In this document: positions 53,869 to 64,000 of the stretch, piece by piece
How positions within the stretch are numbered: the stretch's first letter is position 1
How the letters are laid out: the number at the start of each line of letters is the position of its first letter
Made by a program: the position numbers and the translations under genes
Source: Stenocarpella maydis
Taxonomy: Eukaryota; Ascomycota; Sordariomycetes; Diaporthales; Diaporthaceae
Length of the DNA stretch: 64,000 nt
Direction of reading: 5' to 3'
NCBI GenBank assembly: GCA_002270565.1
Contig: NQMI01000013.1
Span: forward strand, 636,849 to 700,848
Notes under the pieces: model-generated
Database searches by the model: none
The model's input: only the letters and a program-made list of their open reading frames with translations
What the model was told of the DNA's origin: nothing

Positions 53869-55726
53869 AGTCAAAGGGCCCACATTCGGACCACCCCCTG
53901 ATTCGGACCACCCCACACCCGCGTACGCGTCGGACCCACCCTATTATAAATACCGCGATATCATTACGACAAAATTTTTTCTTCTTTTTAAACTTTAAAT
54001 ATATCATCTTTAATTACCAATGAAGCTATATACTGAGTTGGATATAGCTGTGGGCCTTGAGGATATCTCAGCAGGCGCTAGTATATGAGAGGTTGCCCGG
54101 CATTGGGGCATTCCAAGGACTATACTTCATTATCGTCTTGCCGGTGCCTAAAGCCATTCTAATGCTGCTGAGCCTTAAATGAAGCTATTATGAACCCAAG
54201 AAGTATATCTGTCTAGCTGGGCAATTACCTAGGCTGAGTTGGGGCTGCTGGTAACCCATTTTGAAATGAGGTCCTTCGCTGCCCGGGTTGCCTGCCCACA
54301 CTACTGCTAACCACCCTTCGGCTATAAATGGCTAAGGGGCTTTCTAATGAGAAATCCTGAGATCCGAAGTATACGAAGCCATTAGAGGAGTTCTTCTCGA
54401 GCAAATGGGGCCAATACGACTATAATTAAAGAATGGTTTAACCTCCTTTGGCTCCTAGAGATCAAGAAGATTCTAGCTGAGAATTATTATAACCTTAATG
54501 AAGGCGGTATAGCTGAAGGCGAGGGAATGAATGGAATGGTACTTAGGCCGGAAGGGAGGAAGGTTATTACTTGAAAAAACCATGCCTCTTGTACTTGGAC
54601 CTCCTTTCTTGAGTATATCTCCGCCATAGGGCAATTGTGCCCTCCTCTTATTATTTTTAAGGGGAAATTAGTATAATAATAATGGTTTAAGACCCTTGAG
54701 GGTCTTAAGAATTGGGAATTTATGGTAATACCAAATGAATGGACTAATAATGATATGGCGCTTGAGTGGCTTTAAAAAGTCTTTATCCCTTAGACTAAGC
54801 CGAAGGACTTAAATTAGTGGCATTTACTAGTAATGGATGGGCATAAAAGCTATATAACCTTTGAATTTATGTGGGAATGCTTCTTGAATAAGATATATTG
54901 CCTTTATTTACTACCCTATACCTTATATATCTTATAACCTCTAGATCTGGGGGTCTTCTTAAGCTTAAAGGCTTCTTATTAATAAGAGGCTGGTCTTATT
55001 AACTTATACTTTAAAGATACCCATTCTAGCAAACAATTATTCCTTTACTGCTATCAGAAGGCTTAACTAAGTGGTTTAGACTCAATTTACATCAAATCTA
55101 GGTGGCGTAATATAGGTCTATAGCCTATAAATATGGCTAAGCCACTATTAAGTGCTCCTATACTTAAAAACTCTAACAAATCAACCACTAGAACTAAATC
55201 TAATAAGGAGAATTAAATCAGAGGGGTCAAATTAATCACTCCAGTACCAATTTTACTAGAGGTAATAAAGTAGTCAACTTCCCAGGTATCCCAAGAGGTA
55301 CGGGCTATTCTTACCGATTATCCCACCTAAGAATACTTGGATATAACTCAATAAATCCTCTTTAGGAAGGTATAAAAAGTATATAATGAGAAAGAGTGGG
55401 AAGTGGCAATGCTTATGAGAGAAAACCAGGCTCTTAAAAACAAATTAGAAGCTATAGTACCTCAAAAGAGGAGGAGGGTTGAAATCAGCCCTAACTCCAC
55501 ATTCGTATAAATCAAGCATATACAGAGGGCTAGGATCGAGGCCGGCGAGCTTGATGATAGTATAGATGCATCCAGCGGGTCTGAAAATACCATAGATACG
55601 GCTTCCTGCATCGTGGTGGGCGATGGCGATGAGGAAGATGAGTTGGAATGAAGAGGTGTGTGTGGTGGTGGTGGTCTTGGCGGGTGGTCCGAATCAGGGG
55701 GTGGTCCGAATGTGGGCCCTTTGACT
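53869..55726 (+). mobile_element. pogo/Fot1-type DNA transposon, copy 2, full length
   Basis: 1,858 bp with inverted ends: AGTCAAAGGGCCCACATTCG... on the left and its complement ...TTTGACT on the right. It is flanked by TA (53867-53868 and 55727-55728). Each end carries ATTCGGACCACCCC twice, so the terminal repeats hold an internal direct repeat. The transposase starts at the ATG near 54020 (MKLYTELDIAVGLEDISAGA) and shows the same HTH and DDE blocks as copy 1, again with many TAG/TGA/TAA stops. Ends and target duplication are intact, so the insertion is complete though immobile on its own. Confidence 0.88.
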
Positions 55727-55781
55727 TAACCCTCTCATCTCATCCATATATGGTCTATATATCCCCGTCAGCGACGTGTAT

Positions 55782-56639
55782 TCACGTCATCATAAACCCC
55801 CCGGTGGCGTTAATGCACTGGCCCGTAACCCAACTCGCCGCCGGCGAAGCCAGCCAGGCCACAATGTTCGGAATCTCCTCCACGGTGGCGATCCGGTTCT
55901 CGAGAGGCGTCCGCGCCACGATGGCCTCGAGGAATTCCTTGGGTATGTTGGCTTCCATCAGGTCGGAAGGCACGGGACCAGGCACCACGGCGTTGGCGGT
56001 CGTCCCGTTGATACCGAGCTCGGCAGCCATGCTGCGCGTCAGGCTCTCGACCGCCGCCTTGGAGGCGGCGTAGACGTAGCCGACTGGGCGGCCGTAGCGA
56101 GCGGCAATGGATGAGAGGTTTACGATGCGGCCTTTGGGCTGGAGGAAAGGCTGGATCGCCGCCGTCAGCAGGAGCAGGCCCTTGACGTTGACGTTGAAAA
56201 TCTCATCATAGAACTCGGGAGTGACCTCGGAGAGGACTCTATTGCCTGCAACGCCAGCATTATTGACCAGAATGTCAATCTTGGGCTCGCCAGAGGCGAG
56301 GGTCTTCAACTGGTCCACGAACTTCTGTGGGCCGTCGACTTGGCCCAGGTCGGCTTTCACGGCTTGGGCCTCCGGCCGGTTTGGCAGAGCCTGGATCCTC
56401 TTGATAACCTCTGAGACCTTGGCGGCGCTGGAATCAGATGTATAGCCAAGGAACACCTAACTTGATGTCAATATCTGCAGAAGTTGAGGGGGGACTTCAG
56501 CTGAACCTACATTAGCACCTTCCGATGCCAATTTATACGCTATTGCTGCACCTATCCCGCGAGCAGCGCCCGTGACAATTGCATTCTTTCCCAGCAGAGG
56601 CAGGCTCGTGCGGTTGGTGTTCTCGGTCCTGGCCTCCAT
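55782..56639 (-). CDS. Short-chain dehydrogenase/reductase (classical SDR)
   Basis: Two exons, 56639-56511 and 56456-55782; 267 residues, a normal length for a classical SDR. The 54-bp intron (GTAGGT...TTAG) falls right after the first beta-alpha unit. The cofactor motif TGAARGIGAAIA follows NAIVTG. DILVNNAGVAG is the NNAG motif, the catalytic Ser is in IVNLSSIA (about 158-159), Tyr172 and Lys176 lie in YVYAASK, and a PGPVPSDLM tail closes the site. All catalytic residues are present, so it should be an active NAD(P)-dependent alcohol dehydrogenase or ketoreductase in the cytosol. Its stop codon is only 55 bp from a pogo element. It may be an outlying member of the cluster, now separated from it by about 10 kb of repeats and dead genes. 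Confidence 0.9.
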
Positions 56640-57015
56640 GGTGGAGTTATGTCTGTGGTTGGTTGTTTGGCAGCGACAGAGTAAATGCAACCTGCGATGG
56701 CACTTCGTTTGAGGATGTCCGCAATGATAAGTTGCAAAAATCATCCGGAAAGGACGGATACTGCTCAATCTTATTAGAATTTAGCCTCGTGAACCCTAAA
56801 CCCCCTCGGGCTTTGTATTCTCGCCGTGCAGTCCAGCGCGGGTTTTGGCATACAGTAGCTCAACGCCAGTCCACGTACGCCCACCCAGCTTTTTGCGTGT
56901 GCCCACCTAAAAATACAAGAAGTTAAGCGTGCAGCCCCATATAAAATTAAGTATCTTTTTTAAAACCCCTACCTAAAACCCCTACCTAGAACCCCTGCTA
57001 TAGCTACTCTACCCC
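56640..57015. other. SDR promoter and degenerate MITE end
   Basis: Around 56875-56935, CCCACCCAGCTTTTTG and AAGTTAAGCGTGCAG match the left end of the MITE at 61069. This is a diverged, incomplete copy of the same family. No ORF of interest. Confidence 0.5.
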
Positions 57016-57306
57016 TCTATTGCCCCTTTAATGGTAATGCTGCACCTCTTAATTCCAGCACCTATAGCCCCCTCCCTCCCTTAGGCCCTTCCTCCCTTTA
57101 AAGAGCTTCTTCCTCTAAAAGGGCCTTTTAAATGACCTCTTAAGGGCCTTAATTTTTTTTTTTAAAAAAAGAAGAGGCTTTTTAAAAAGAAGGGCCCCCT
57201 AAAGGAAGGGGCCCTCTAGAGTGATAGGGGAGGGGGCCTAACGGAGGGAGAGGGCTATAGGTGCTGGAATTAAGATGTATAGCATTACTATTAGAGGGGC
57301 AATAGA
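57016..57306. mobile_element. Long inverted-repeat (foldback) MITE
   Basis: The ends TCTATTGCCCC (57016) and GGGGCAATAGA (to 57306) begin two ~140-bp arms that pair almost throughout. For example, CTTAATTCCAGCACCTATAG on the left pairs with CTATAGGTGCTGGAATTAAG on the right. They meet at a T-run/A-run centre near 57150-57170. The whole element could form one long hairpin. Non-coding. Confidence 0.65.
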
Positions 57307-57413
57307 ACTACACCTCTTCAGGGATCTCAAACGTTATTTTGTGACTTTTGTTTGCCACAGTGGGTCCAATGCCACCTATCAGAGCAACATTCGTAATCTA
57401 GCAATTGTCCATA

Positions 57414-59241
57414 ACGTGGGGGGCCCACATTCGGGCCACCCCCTGATTCGGGCCACCCCACATCCGCGTTCGCGTATATACGCGTCTACCCACACCCTAT
57501 ACAAAACCTTGAATATCTTTATAAGGGATTTTCTTTTAAACACCAAACTTTCAAGTTATATTAATTGGCCCATCATAAAGCAATATACCAAGTCTAACAT
57601 TCAGGATGCCATCATAGTAATAATAGATAGCTTATCTTAATGGGAGGCATCTAGATTATGGCATATATTACGGTTAACACTTTAATGCCGGCTTAAGGGC
57701 TAGCAAAGCCATCATAATGCAGCTAATCCTTAGCAGATTCTTTCTGAATATCGGGAGTCTTGTTTATCTTTATTTATTATTAATTAAAGTAATCTGGGAC
57801 TTACTTTAACCTGGTACGAAATTTAGGCCCTTGCAGCCCGCCTTACCTTCCCTAACGAGAAATGCCCTCCCCTAGGGAGGAAATAGCTGAGGGCGTTCCT
57901 CTCTTATTACCCTAAACTTTAGTCATATAAGAATCAACATATAGAAGTAATTCAGCTTAGGGCAGTAATAAAGGATAATATTAGGTCTTAGTTTAACCTC
58001 TTTTAGTTGAAAATTATTATGAATATTAAACTAGGTAACCATTAAAATGCTAATGAAGGAGGTATAATGGAAGGCCGCTTAGCAGATATTCTAACCCTAT
58101 TCCCTAATTAGACTATAATTTGAGAGTATAGACCTTATATATTGAGTGTGTTAATACTCTAGGCAAGTAGCTTCCCCCCTTAGTGATATTTAAGGGGAAG
58201 AGCATTTAGCAGTAGTAGTTTCTTATAACCGTTAAAGACTTTAAGGGCTGGCAATTTATGGTAATAAAGAAGGGGTGGATAGAGGAAAGAATCGCTATTA
58301 AGTGGTTAACGAGAGTCTTCACTCCCTAGATAAAGCTAGATAACCCTAATAAGTGGCATTTATTAGTTATTAATGGGTATTATAGCTATATTACAATTGA
58401 TTGTATATAGGAGTGCTTCTTAAATCAAACTTATATACTCTTCTTACTAGCATATATATTATATATACTATAACCCCTTAATATAGGGGTCTTTAGGCCG
58501 CTTAAGATTTCCTTTAGAAAGCACTTATATAGTCTTAGGTAATTCGAATTATCAACCGTAATGATGAGGCGATGATTTCTTTATTGCCTTCATAGGGTAT
58601 AGGAGGAAGTAATTATAGAGGAAAATATTTATTCTGGGTGGAGGGCTATAGGTCTATAGCCAGTTAATTACCTCCGGGCACTATCAAGCCGCTATATACT
58701 AAAAAACTACCCCAACTAGCCGAAATCAGCCAAATTAAGTACTCGGAATAGCTTTATTAGCCTGAAAGGAGTACCTAAGTATATTTTTTGACTAGTAGAG
58801 CTTATTTTTACCACACCTATGAGATCTCAAGAGATATAATGTTTGATTACTAATTACAAGTATTAGAAATACTTAAGCCCCACTTAATAACAACTACTCA
58901 GAAAACTTCTTAAAGCATATAGTATGAAAGAGATGGTACTAATGATAACCTCAAGAAAAAATGAGGAGCTTATAAGGCAAATTAAGGCTAGTAAGAAGTT
59001 TAAAAGGAAGAAGGTCTAAATCGACCTGAATGCGGCTTTCGCTGATATTGAGGCTATTCGGAAGGCTAAAATTGAAGCTAGCGAGGTGTCCCCTGATAGC
59101 GATACATCTGATGATTCCTTAATACCAACGGAAGAAGGGTTGTGTATCATGGTGGCGGGTAATTAACGTTGGGAATAGTGGCATAGTGGTGGCATTAGGT
59201 GGCCCGAATCAGGGGGTGGCCCGAATGTGGGACCCCCACGT
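57414..59241 (+). mobile_element. pogo/Fot1-type DNA transposon, copy 3 (different subfamily)
   Basis: 1,828 bp, ends ACGTGGGGGGCCCACATTCG and its complement (one mismatch), flanked by TA (57412-57413 and 59242-59243). The terminal repeat again contains a duplicated ATTCGGGCCACCCC. The transposase remnant reads YPKLWSYKNQHIEVI-like, LVIFKGKSI, LVINGYYSYITID and YILQPLNIGVFRPLK. Both Asp residues in the GxxSH and QPLD boxes are now Asn, consistent with RIP. Confidence 0.85.
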
Positions 59242-59243
59242 TA

Positions 59244-59882
59244 TAATCTGGGTCTTGGTATGAACATGGATACTGATACCCGCATGTACCGACATGAATG
59301 GTAAATAGAGCGCCAATAACGAATTAGACAGGGGCTATACATAATAACACTAGAACAATTCGACGGACCAGGTTGAAATAAAAATAATAAATAAATACCT
59401 TTCAAAAAGTTTATATATAATTTAAAGATGTAATAAACTGATTACTAAAAGAAGTATTATAATAGCCAAACAGGATTTATAGCAAACCACCTCTGAAGCT
59501 TAATAAAGCATGATATAAATATCTTAATATGTTAATAAATACTTAGAGGTGGGTTTAAGAACTCAGAAGTGTCCTAGAACATGAAGACTGTGGTGTAATT
59601 ACAGTACTCCGTATGAGAGATGCGATTATGGTCAACAGCAAGGTATTGGACGGCAACGTGAGTCGGGCGCAGACCATTTGGTAAACAAGAGCCAGGGGTT
59701 GGGAGGCACTTGACGGATAGAACTGACCTCACTAATGTGGAGGGGAAATCCTTTCTCTTCAACTAATGCAGCTGTTAGGCGCCCGCCATAGTACTAATGG
59801 TAGACGCGAAGGGTTACTGAAGCAACGAGATGTTTTAAATATTTTTTTTTTATTATTTGGCGGTCTAATTCTCATCCTCCGT
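59244..59882. other. Intergenic
   Basis: Mostly non-coding. A 62-codon minus ORF (59762-59574) with a few Cys residues has no signal peptide or known motif; I leave it uncalled. Confidence 0.5.
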
Positions 59883-60440
59883 CTAAATATTTAAGCCCGA
59901 GTTCCGAATTTCCCAGTGCCGCTGTGTATCCTCGCTGGTAGTCCAAACGGATTTTTCACCTGAATGAACACCAATCTTGAGGACAGACCGACCAGAATGG
60001 ATCCCTCCCCACATCCGCATCACAAGCCGCTGGGTCTGAAATAGTCCAGGTCCATCCCTCCGAGATGACTTTAGTCCCTCGCCGTCAAACTCGCAGACTG
60101 ACATGAGCGTTGCGGTTGCCTCTAGTCCGACGACTTACAGGCAAGTGCCGCCGCCAGACTGGTTGACAGAGCTATAGAATTCGGATTCCTCATTAGTCTC
60201 TGCTTCCTTTCTGCCATAGCCTACAGGCGCATAATAATCTGCGGGATTTGTAACTTACCAGTTGCCACCGAGGCCATCGTCGCACACGAAGGTGTTCTGG
60301 GGTCCGGGCTGACAGTTCAGGCCCTCCTTGCGAAGCTCAGCAACGCGAGCCGCCTGAGCTCCGTTGTTCTTGCCCTTGTTCTGCGGTGCTGCCATGGCGA
60401 GACCGGCGAAGACAAGAGTGATGAAGTTCTTGAAGAGCAT
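59883..60440 (-). CDS. Small secreted protein, exon structure uncertain
   Basis: From the ATG at 60440 a clear signal peptide (MLFKNFITLVFAGLAMAAP) is followed by a short mature part, QNKGKNNGAQAARVAELRKE then GLNCQPGPQNTFVCDDGLGG. The frame meets a stop at 60255, but this lies inside a perfect donor (GTAAGT). Downstream text EAETNEESEFYSSVNQSGGG, then TC, has another GTAAGT directly after it, and CEFDGEGLKSSRRDGPG continues to 59883. This suggests three exons; I could not join them in one frame with certainty, so end and length are approximate. It may be a small Cys-containing extracellular protein. No family recognised. Confidence 0.45.
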
Positions 60441-60817
60441 GTTGGCTGATTGATGGGAAAAGAGACTGTGACCTTTGAAAATATTTAGTAAATGATAAGA
60501 TGGGCCTGCCAATTTGATGAATAGAAATACTGAATGGATGATGGTTCTGGAACCTTTCGATCCTCAGTTGGCTCCAAATAATAACTGCCTCGATGGGTTT
60601 CATTCGCCGCCTGGGCATGTTTCGGCCCCTGTTTTGAGTCTTCAAGCACAAGCCAGGAGGCATTTCAGCCTTGCCAGCGTGGAACCTGACTTTTAGCACC
60701 AAGACCCTTGTCGTTTGAACAATACGAGCCGTTGATGGAAGTTTGGATCACTCATCACGGTTGAAACAAGATACTCTTAAGTTTCTTTTGAAATAAAATT
60801 GTACGAAGAAATCCGTA
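60441..60817. other. Intergenic
   Basis: Promoter region of the small secreted-protein gene. ORFs across it lack domain support. Confidence 0.5.
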
Positions 60818-61059
60818 ACATCCCCAGCCGGATTCCTCCAACCCCCTGATTCCGCCAGCCCCACATCCGCGTACGCGCATGAACGCGACTGGCACCCCCC
60901 ATCTAAAGACTTTAAGTCCTTAATAAGGGATTTTTTTCTTCTTATTAAAACTCTTTCTAAGCTTAATTAAATCATTATAAATTAATATTTAAAAGCTAAT
61001 GTTAGAATAGCATTCTATTAAATTGCATACAGCTTAATTAGTTAGGTAGGCTGACTAAG
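60818..61059 (+). mobile_element. Truncated pogo-type transposon left end
   Basis: ACATCCCCAGCCGGATTCCT after TA (60816-60817) has the layout of the other pogo ends here, including the near-duplicated ATTCCxCCAxCCCC and a CCGCGTACGCG block. Only about 240 bp remain, with no transposase and no right end. Confidence 0.6.
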
Positions 61060-61068
61060 CCACATGCT

Positions 61069-61701
61069 CGGTCATGTTTCACCCACCCAGCTTTTTGTAT
61101 TCACCCACCCAGCTATTTGTATGGGCGTACCCAGTACAAGAAATTAAGCGTGCAGTACACTATAAATTCTTATACCTCCCTCCCTCTCAAGCCCCTCCAC
61201 ACCCCACCAAGCGCCCAAAGGATGGCCCTCCATATATACCCAAAGGAAGCCCCTCCACACACCCAGTGGAAAGCCCTCCACGCGTGCCCAGTGGAAAGCC
61301 CTCCACGCGTGCCCAGTGGAAGGCCCTTCACGCGCTCCTTTAAAAGTCCTTCCTCTAGGCGTATAAAGGGCCTTCCTCTAGGTGTATTAAGGGGCTTTCT
61401 TTAGGTACGTGTGAAGGGCCTTCCTTTGGGCGTATGGAGGGGCTTCCTTTAGGTATGTATGGAGGGCCTTCCTCTAGACATATGCTGGGCGCGTAGAGGG
61501 CGCGTAGAGGGCCCAGGAAATTAGGGTAGGCCTTTTATATGGGCTTTCCACACACCCGGTGGACTTTCCACGCACCCAGCTAAGGGTAAGGTGGGGCCTG
61601 GTGCGGGGAGCTGGCGGTACAAGACAACTAGGTGCGCTACACGCTTAATTCCTTGTACTGGGTGCGCCCACACAAAAAGCTGGGTGGGTGAACCATGACC
61701 G
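61069..61701. mobile_element. Mutator-like non-autonomous element (MITE) with 9-bp target duplication
   Basis: The terminal inverted repeats begin CGGTCATG and match at 29 of 30 bases. CCACATGCT lies directly outside on both sides (61060-61068 and 61702-61710). A 9-bp duplication is the hallmark of Mutator-type transposition. The interior is a long imperfect palindrome. The left half has a 25-bp tandem unit (CCCAGTGGAAAGCCCTCCAC + GCGTG, about 61262-61335). The right half has degenerate inverted counterparts (GGGCCTTCCTTTGGGCGTAT). The ORFs of 89 and 95 codons are repeat translations, not genes. Confidence 0.8.
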
Positions 61702-61713
61702 CCACATGCTTAG

Positions 61714-61910
61714 TGTCAGGAGCGATAGTGCAAAGGTGGAGTGATAGGGCCAGCACGCCCCTAAAGGCCAGAATAGTCAATTGAACGTAGGCAAGGAGCC
61801 AGGTCTTCCTCTACAGGTCCTCGCTGCTCAAGAGCTACTATATAGTAGCCGGAGGAGCCGGTAAGCCCACTTCCAAGCCCTAGCACTAGGTGGCACGATA
61901 GGCCCTGACA
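61714..61910. repeat. Small solo LTR or short TG...CA element with 5-bp target duplication
   Basis: 197 bp from TGTCAGG to CCTGACA, with CTTAG directly outside on both sides (61709-61713, 61911-61915). A 5-bp duplication and TG...CA ends fit LTR-retrotransposon integration. An internal 16-nt palindrome GCTACTATATAGTAGC lies near 61832. Orientation cannot be told. Confidence 0.6.
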
Positions 61911-62470
61911 CTTAGCCAAGGATATATCCAAGGAGTTTTAATCTTTCTTGCTATATAAGATGCCTGTACTTCCTTTATAGAGAGAGAATATATATATGAA
62001 CTAACTAAAGAACTAACCCGCCCCCCTAAGTTATATAAATAGAATTTAATATTATTATTTAATATATAATAAAAAAAGTATTTAATATTAATTAAACTTA
62101 TATTATTCTTTTAGATCTATAAAAAAAGAAATTGATATGTATATAGGAATTTATTATTGCGTTATATAAGCGTTTTATGTAAGTTATATTAATATGTATA
62201 TATGATAGTAGATATATTGATTATTGTTATTGATTTATTATTATTAAATTAGAGATACTTTTTTCAAAATCTGAATAGTTAATCTAATATGTATTTGATT
62301 TACTATATAACTTATTTAATATCTATTTAATTATTATATTTTATCTATTTATGTGTTGTATATTACTAAGCACCCGTTTGCTGCAAACATTTCCCCGCGC
62401 CCGACCATCATGTCTTGTTGTCTTTTGTTCTGGCTTTTCTGGATTAGAGTGTTTTTTTTTGGTACTCTAG
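61911..62470. other. AT-rich unassigned DNA
   Basis: A TATATAAGATGC box near 61955 and purine-rich text near 61980 resemble an old LTR promoter. The rest is AT-rich without ORFs. Confidence 0.45.
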
Positions 62471-62976
62471 TGTATGACAATATTCTCATCAACCTTAATG
62501 GCGGATCACTGCGCGAGATGAATCTATGATATCTCCCGCAGTTGCGGAAATGCCCCCAAAAAGGATGAGCGCCCCGCCGATTTCCAAAATTCTATAACGC
62601 CATTTCCTGTGGTTTCTCATGTGTTTAGGGTTTCAGCCCACCACGATCAATGAGATCATTATCAATCCTATCAAGAACACTTCAGATTATAGATCACTAT
62701 TAGCATTACTATTAAACGAATTTAAAGCAAGAAACATATATATGTAAGGATATAGTTATCACCGCATTAAATAGCTTTTATAGAACAAACTCTTCAGTCA
62801 TCAATCTAAATATTCAATCCCAACATTAAATAGCCTGTATAGTTAGCTAGAGTATTTAATGTTAATTAATATTAACTTTAATTAAAAAACAACTACTTAA
62901 TAATATATTCTAAATATAAAACCCTTAATCTTTTGCGGAAATTGAAATATACTTAGAAATCTCTTTAATTATTATA
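62471..62976 (+). repeat. 5' LTR of a second gypsy element of the same family
   Basis: Starts near TGTATGACAA and ends AATTATTATA. It matches the reverse complement of 11144-11589 over most of its length (GCCCCCAAAAAGGATGAGCG, ATCAATGAGATCATTAT, CATCAATCTAAATATTCAAT). It is followed directly by gag in the same direction. Confidence 0.65.
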
Positions 62977-64000
62977 TTTAATAAATTCTTTTCTTATTTA
63001 TATATTTTACTATACAAAGACTTTAATGAAAAATATTACATATAAAACCCTTTATAATATTAAACTTTAGAATTAAAAACTAACCTTACCTGCAACCTTC
63101 TCTATAAGCTGGATGAACTTACTAATAATAAGACTATAGATACTTATATTTAGAAACTAGCTAATAAGGTTAGGTAGTTGCATCTCCTTATAAAAGGATA
63201 AGCTTAGCATAATGCGGAAGTTAAATAGCTTTAATAGGAGATTACCACTCTCTAAGCCAGAGCTAATATTATTAATACCCCAATCTACATAAAGGAACAT
63301 ATTAAGCTTAATACTTTAGCCCCCTATAATGGAACTACTAGATAACTTTAGGTATACTTAATGCAGGTTAGGGCCTACTAGCGCTTCTATGGGCTAGATA
63401 TATAGTCTAGTGGAAAAAGGGTTATATATATATCCTCTTTCCTTAAAGGATAAGCTTTAGCTTAATTCAAACCCTACCTAACTGACTTTATTAATGCGGA
63501 ATCGTTTGAAGCCTGTAAACTTAAAATGCAGCGGATTTTTAGCAGCTATAAAGGCTATAAGGATGCCCTTAGGTCCCTATTTTAGGACCTAAATAAAGAA
63601 TAGTAGGCAGAAAGGGACCTAGTGAATTATAAATAGTGTAGTTTAGTAATTAATTATGCAGTAGAATTTAGGTAAATCTATACTAAAATTAACTATACTA
63701 ATAATATAAAGAAATTCATATTTTATTATAGATTAAAGGATGAAGTAAAGGATAAACTTAGCAAAGTTATAAACTAACCTAATGATTTTCTATATTATAT
63801 AGAAATAGCTATTTAGATTAATAATGGACTCTATGAATAACGCTTGGAAAAGAAAGGATGAACTCTTAAATAACCCTTATTCTATAAGTATAAACTAAAT
63901 ATAAGAAGGAAGTATTAGAAACTAAGCACCTAATAGGGATAGCATATAGGCCTTATAAAGCTAGATATTACCTAATGTAAGGATAAGAAAAACATTAAAT
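62977..64000 (+). pseudogene. Gypsy gag remnant running off the window
   Basis: Plus-strand text parallels the gag at 11090-10300: YKLDELTNNKTIDT near 63100, LQEITTLQARANIINTPIYI near 63235-63295, LNTLAPYNGTTR near 63310-63345, MQRIFSSYKGYKDALRSLF near 63520-63580. Stops are frequent. The rest of the element lies beyond the window. Confidence 0.65.

Noticed and set aside
61074..61404. Proline-rich ORFs of 89 and 95 codons
   Set aside because: They are translations of the minisatellite inside the Mutator-like MITE.
1..64000. CRISPR arrays, bacterial operons, rRNA or tRNA genes
   Set aside because: The window is fungal. No regularly spaced short direct repeats of CRISPR type and no rRNA or tRNA sequence were recognised by eye; a tRNA scan was not possible.

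Overview
The window comes from a filamentous ascomycete (Pezizomycotina). The evidence is short GT-AG introns of about 50-130 bp with CTAAC/CTGAC branch sites, fungal secondary-metabolism families, a STAND/ankyrin gene with a fungal-type N-terminus, and AT-rich islands full of Ty3/gypsy, Ty1/copia and pogo elements decayed in the way repeat-induced point mutation (RIP) decays them (CAG to TAG stops, the YxDD of reverse transcriptases now YxNN, zinc-knuckle Cys and His now Tyr). A Eurotiales-like genome is plausible but not proven. Three single N bases (7618, 11808, 36955) mark contig joins. The join at 36955 is flanked by a near-perfect 1,247-bp duplication that looks like unmerged contig overlap.

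Layout. 1-22.2 kb: RIP-decayed transposons: a copia pol remnant, a long gypsy element with matching LTRs and TTAAA target duplications, several further LTRs, a pogo remnant, and a dead kinase gene at 11.8-13.2 kb. 22.28-22.46 kb: a jacalin-like lectin scrap. 23.2-45.1 kb: a compact gene cluster of ten genes. In order these are an FAD oxidoreductase of the beta-cyclopiazonate-dehydrogenase type, cytochrome P450-1, an O-methyltransferase, an NmrA-like NAD(P)-binding protein, a phytanoyl-CoA-type Fe(II)/2OG dioxygenase, a DMATS-type aromatic prenyltransferase, cytochrome P450-2, a PaxB/Pyr4-type membrane terpene cyclase, a secreted-type GMC oxidoreductase, and a metallo-beta-lactamase-fold hydrolase. 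45.7-59.2 kb: three pogo-type transposons and foldback elements. Between them lie a broken STAND/ankyrin gene, a broken berberine-bridge-like FAD oxidase and an intact short-chain dehydrogenase. 59.9-60.4 kb: a small secreted-protein gene. 60.8-64 kb: a pogo end, a Mutator-like MITE with a 9-bp target duplication, a solo LTR with a 5-bp duplication, and the start of another gypsy element running off the window.

How the genes may work together. The DMATS enzyme would attach a prenyl group to an aromatic (probably indole, tyrosine or quinolone-like) scaffold. The P450s, dioxygenase and flavoenzymes would oxidise it, the membrane cyclase would close a ring by protonating the prenyl chain or its epoxide, and the methyltransferase would cap a hydroxyl. 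No PKS, NRPS, UbiA prenyltransferase, prenyl-diphosphate synthase, transporter or pathway regulator lies in the window, so the scaffold must come from elsewhere or from an unrecognised route. Three of the divergent promoters share the motif TCTACCCGGTGT, a candidate site for a Zn2Cys6 regulator. I rebuilt exon structures by hand from splice sites, reading frame and family resemblance. No database search was possible.
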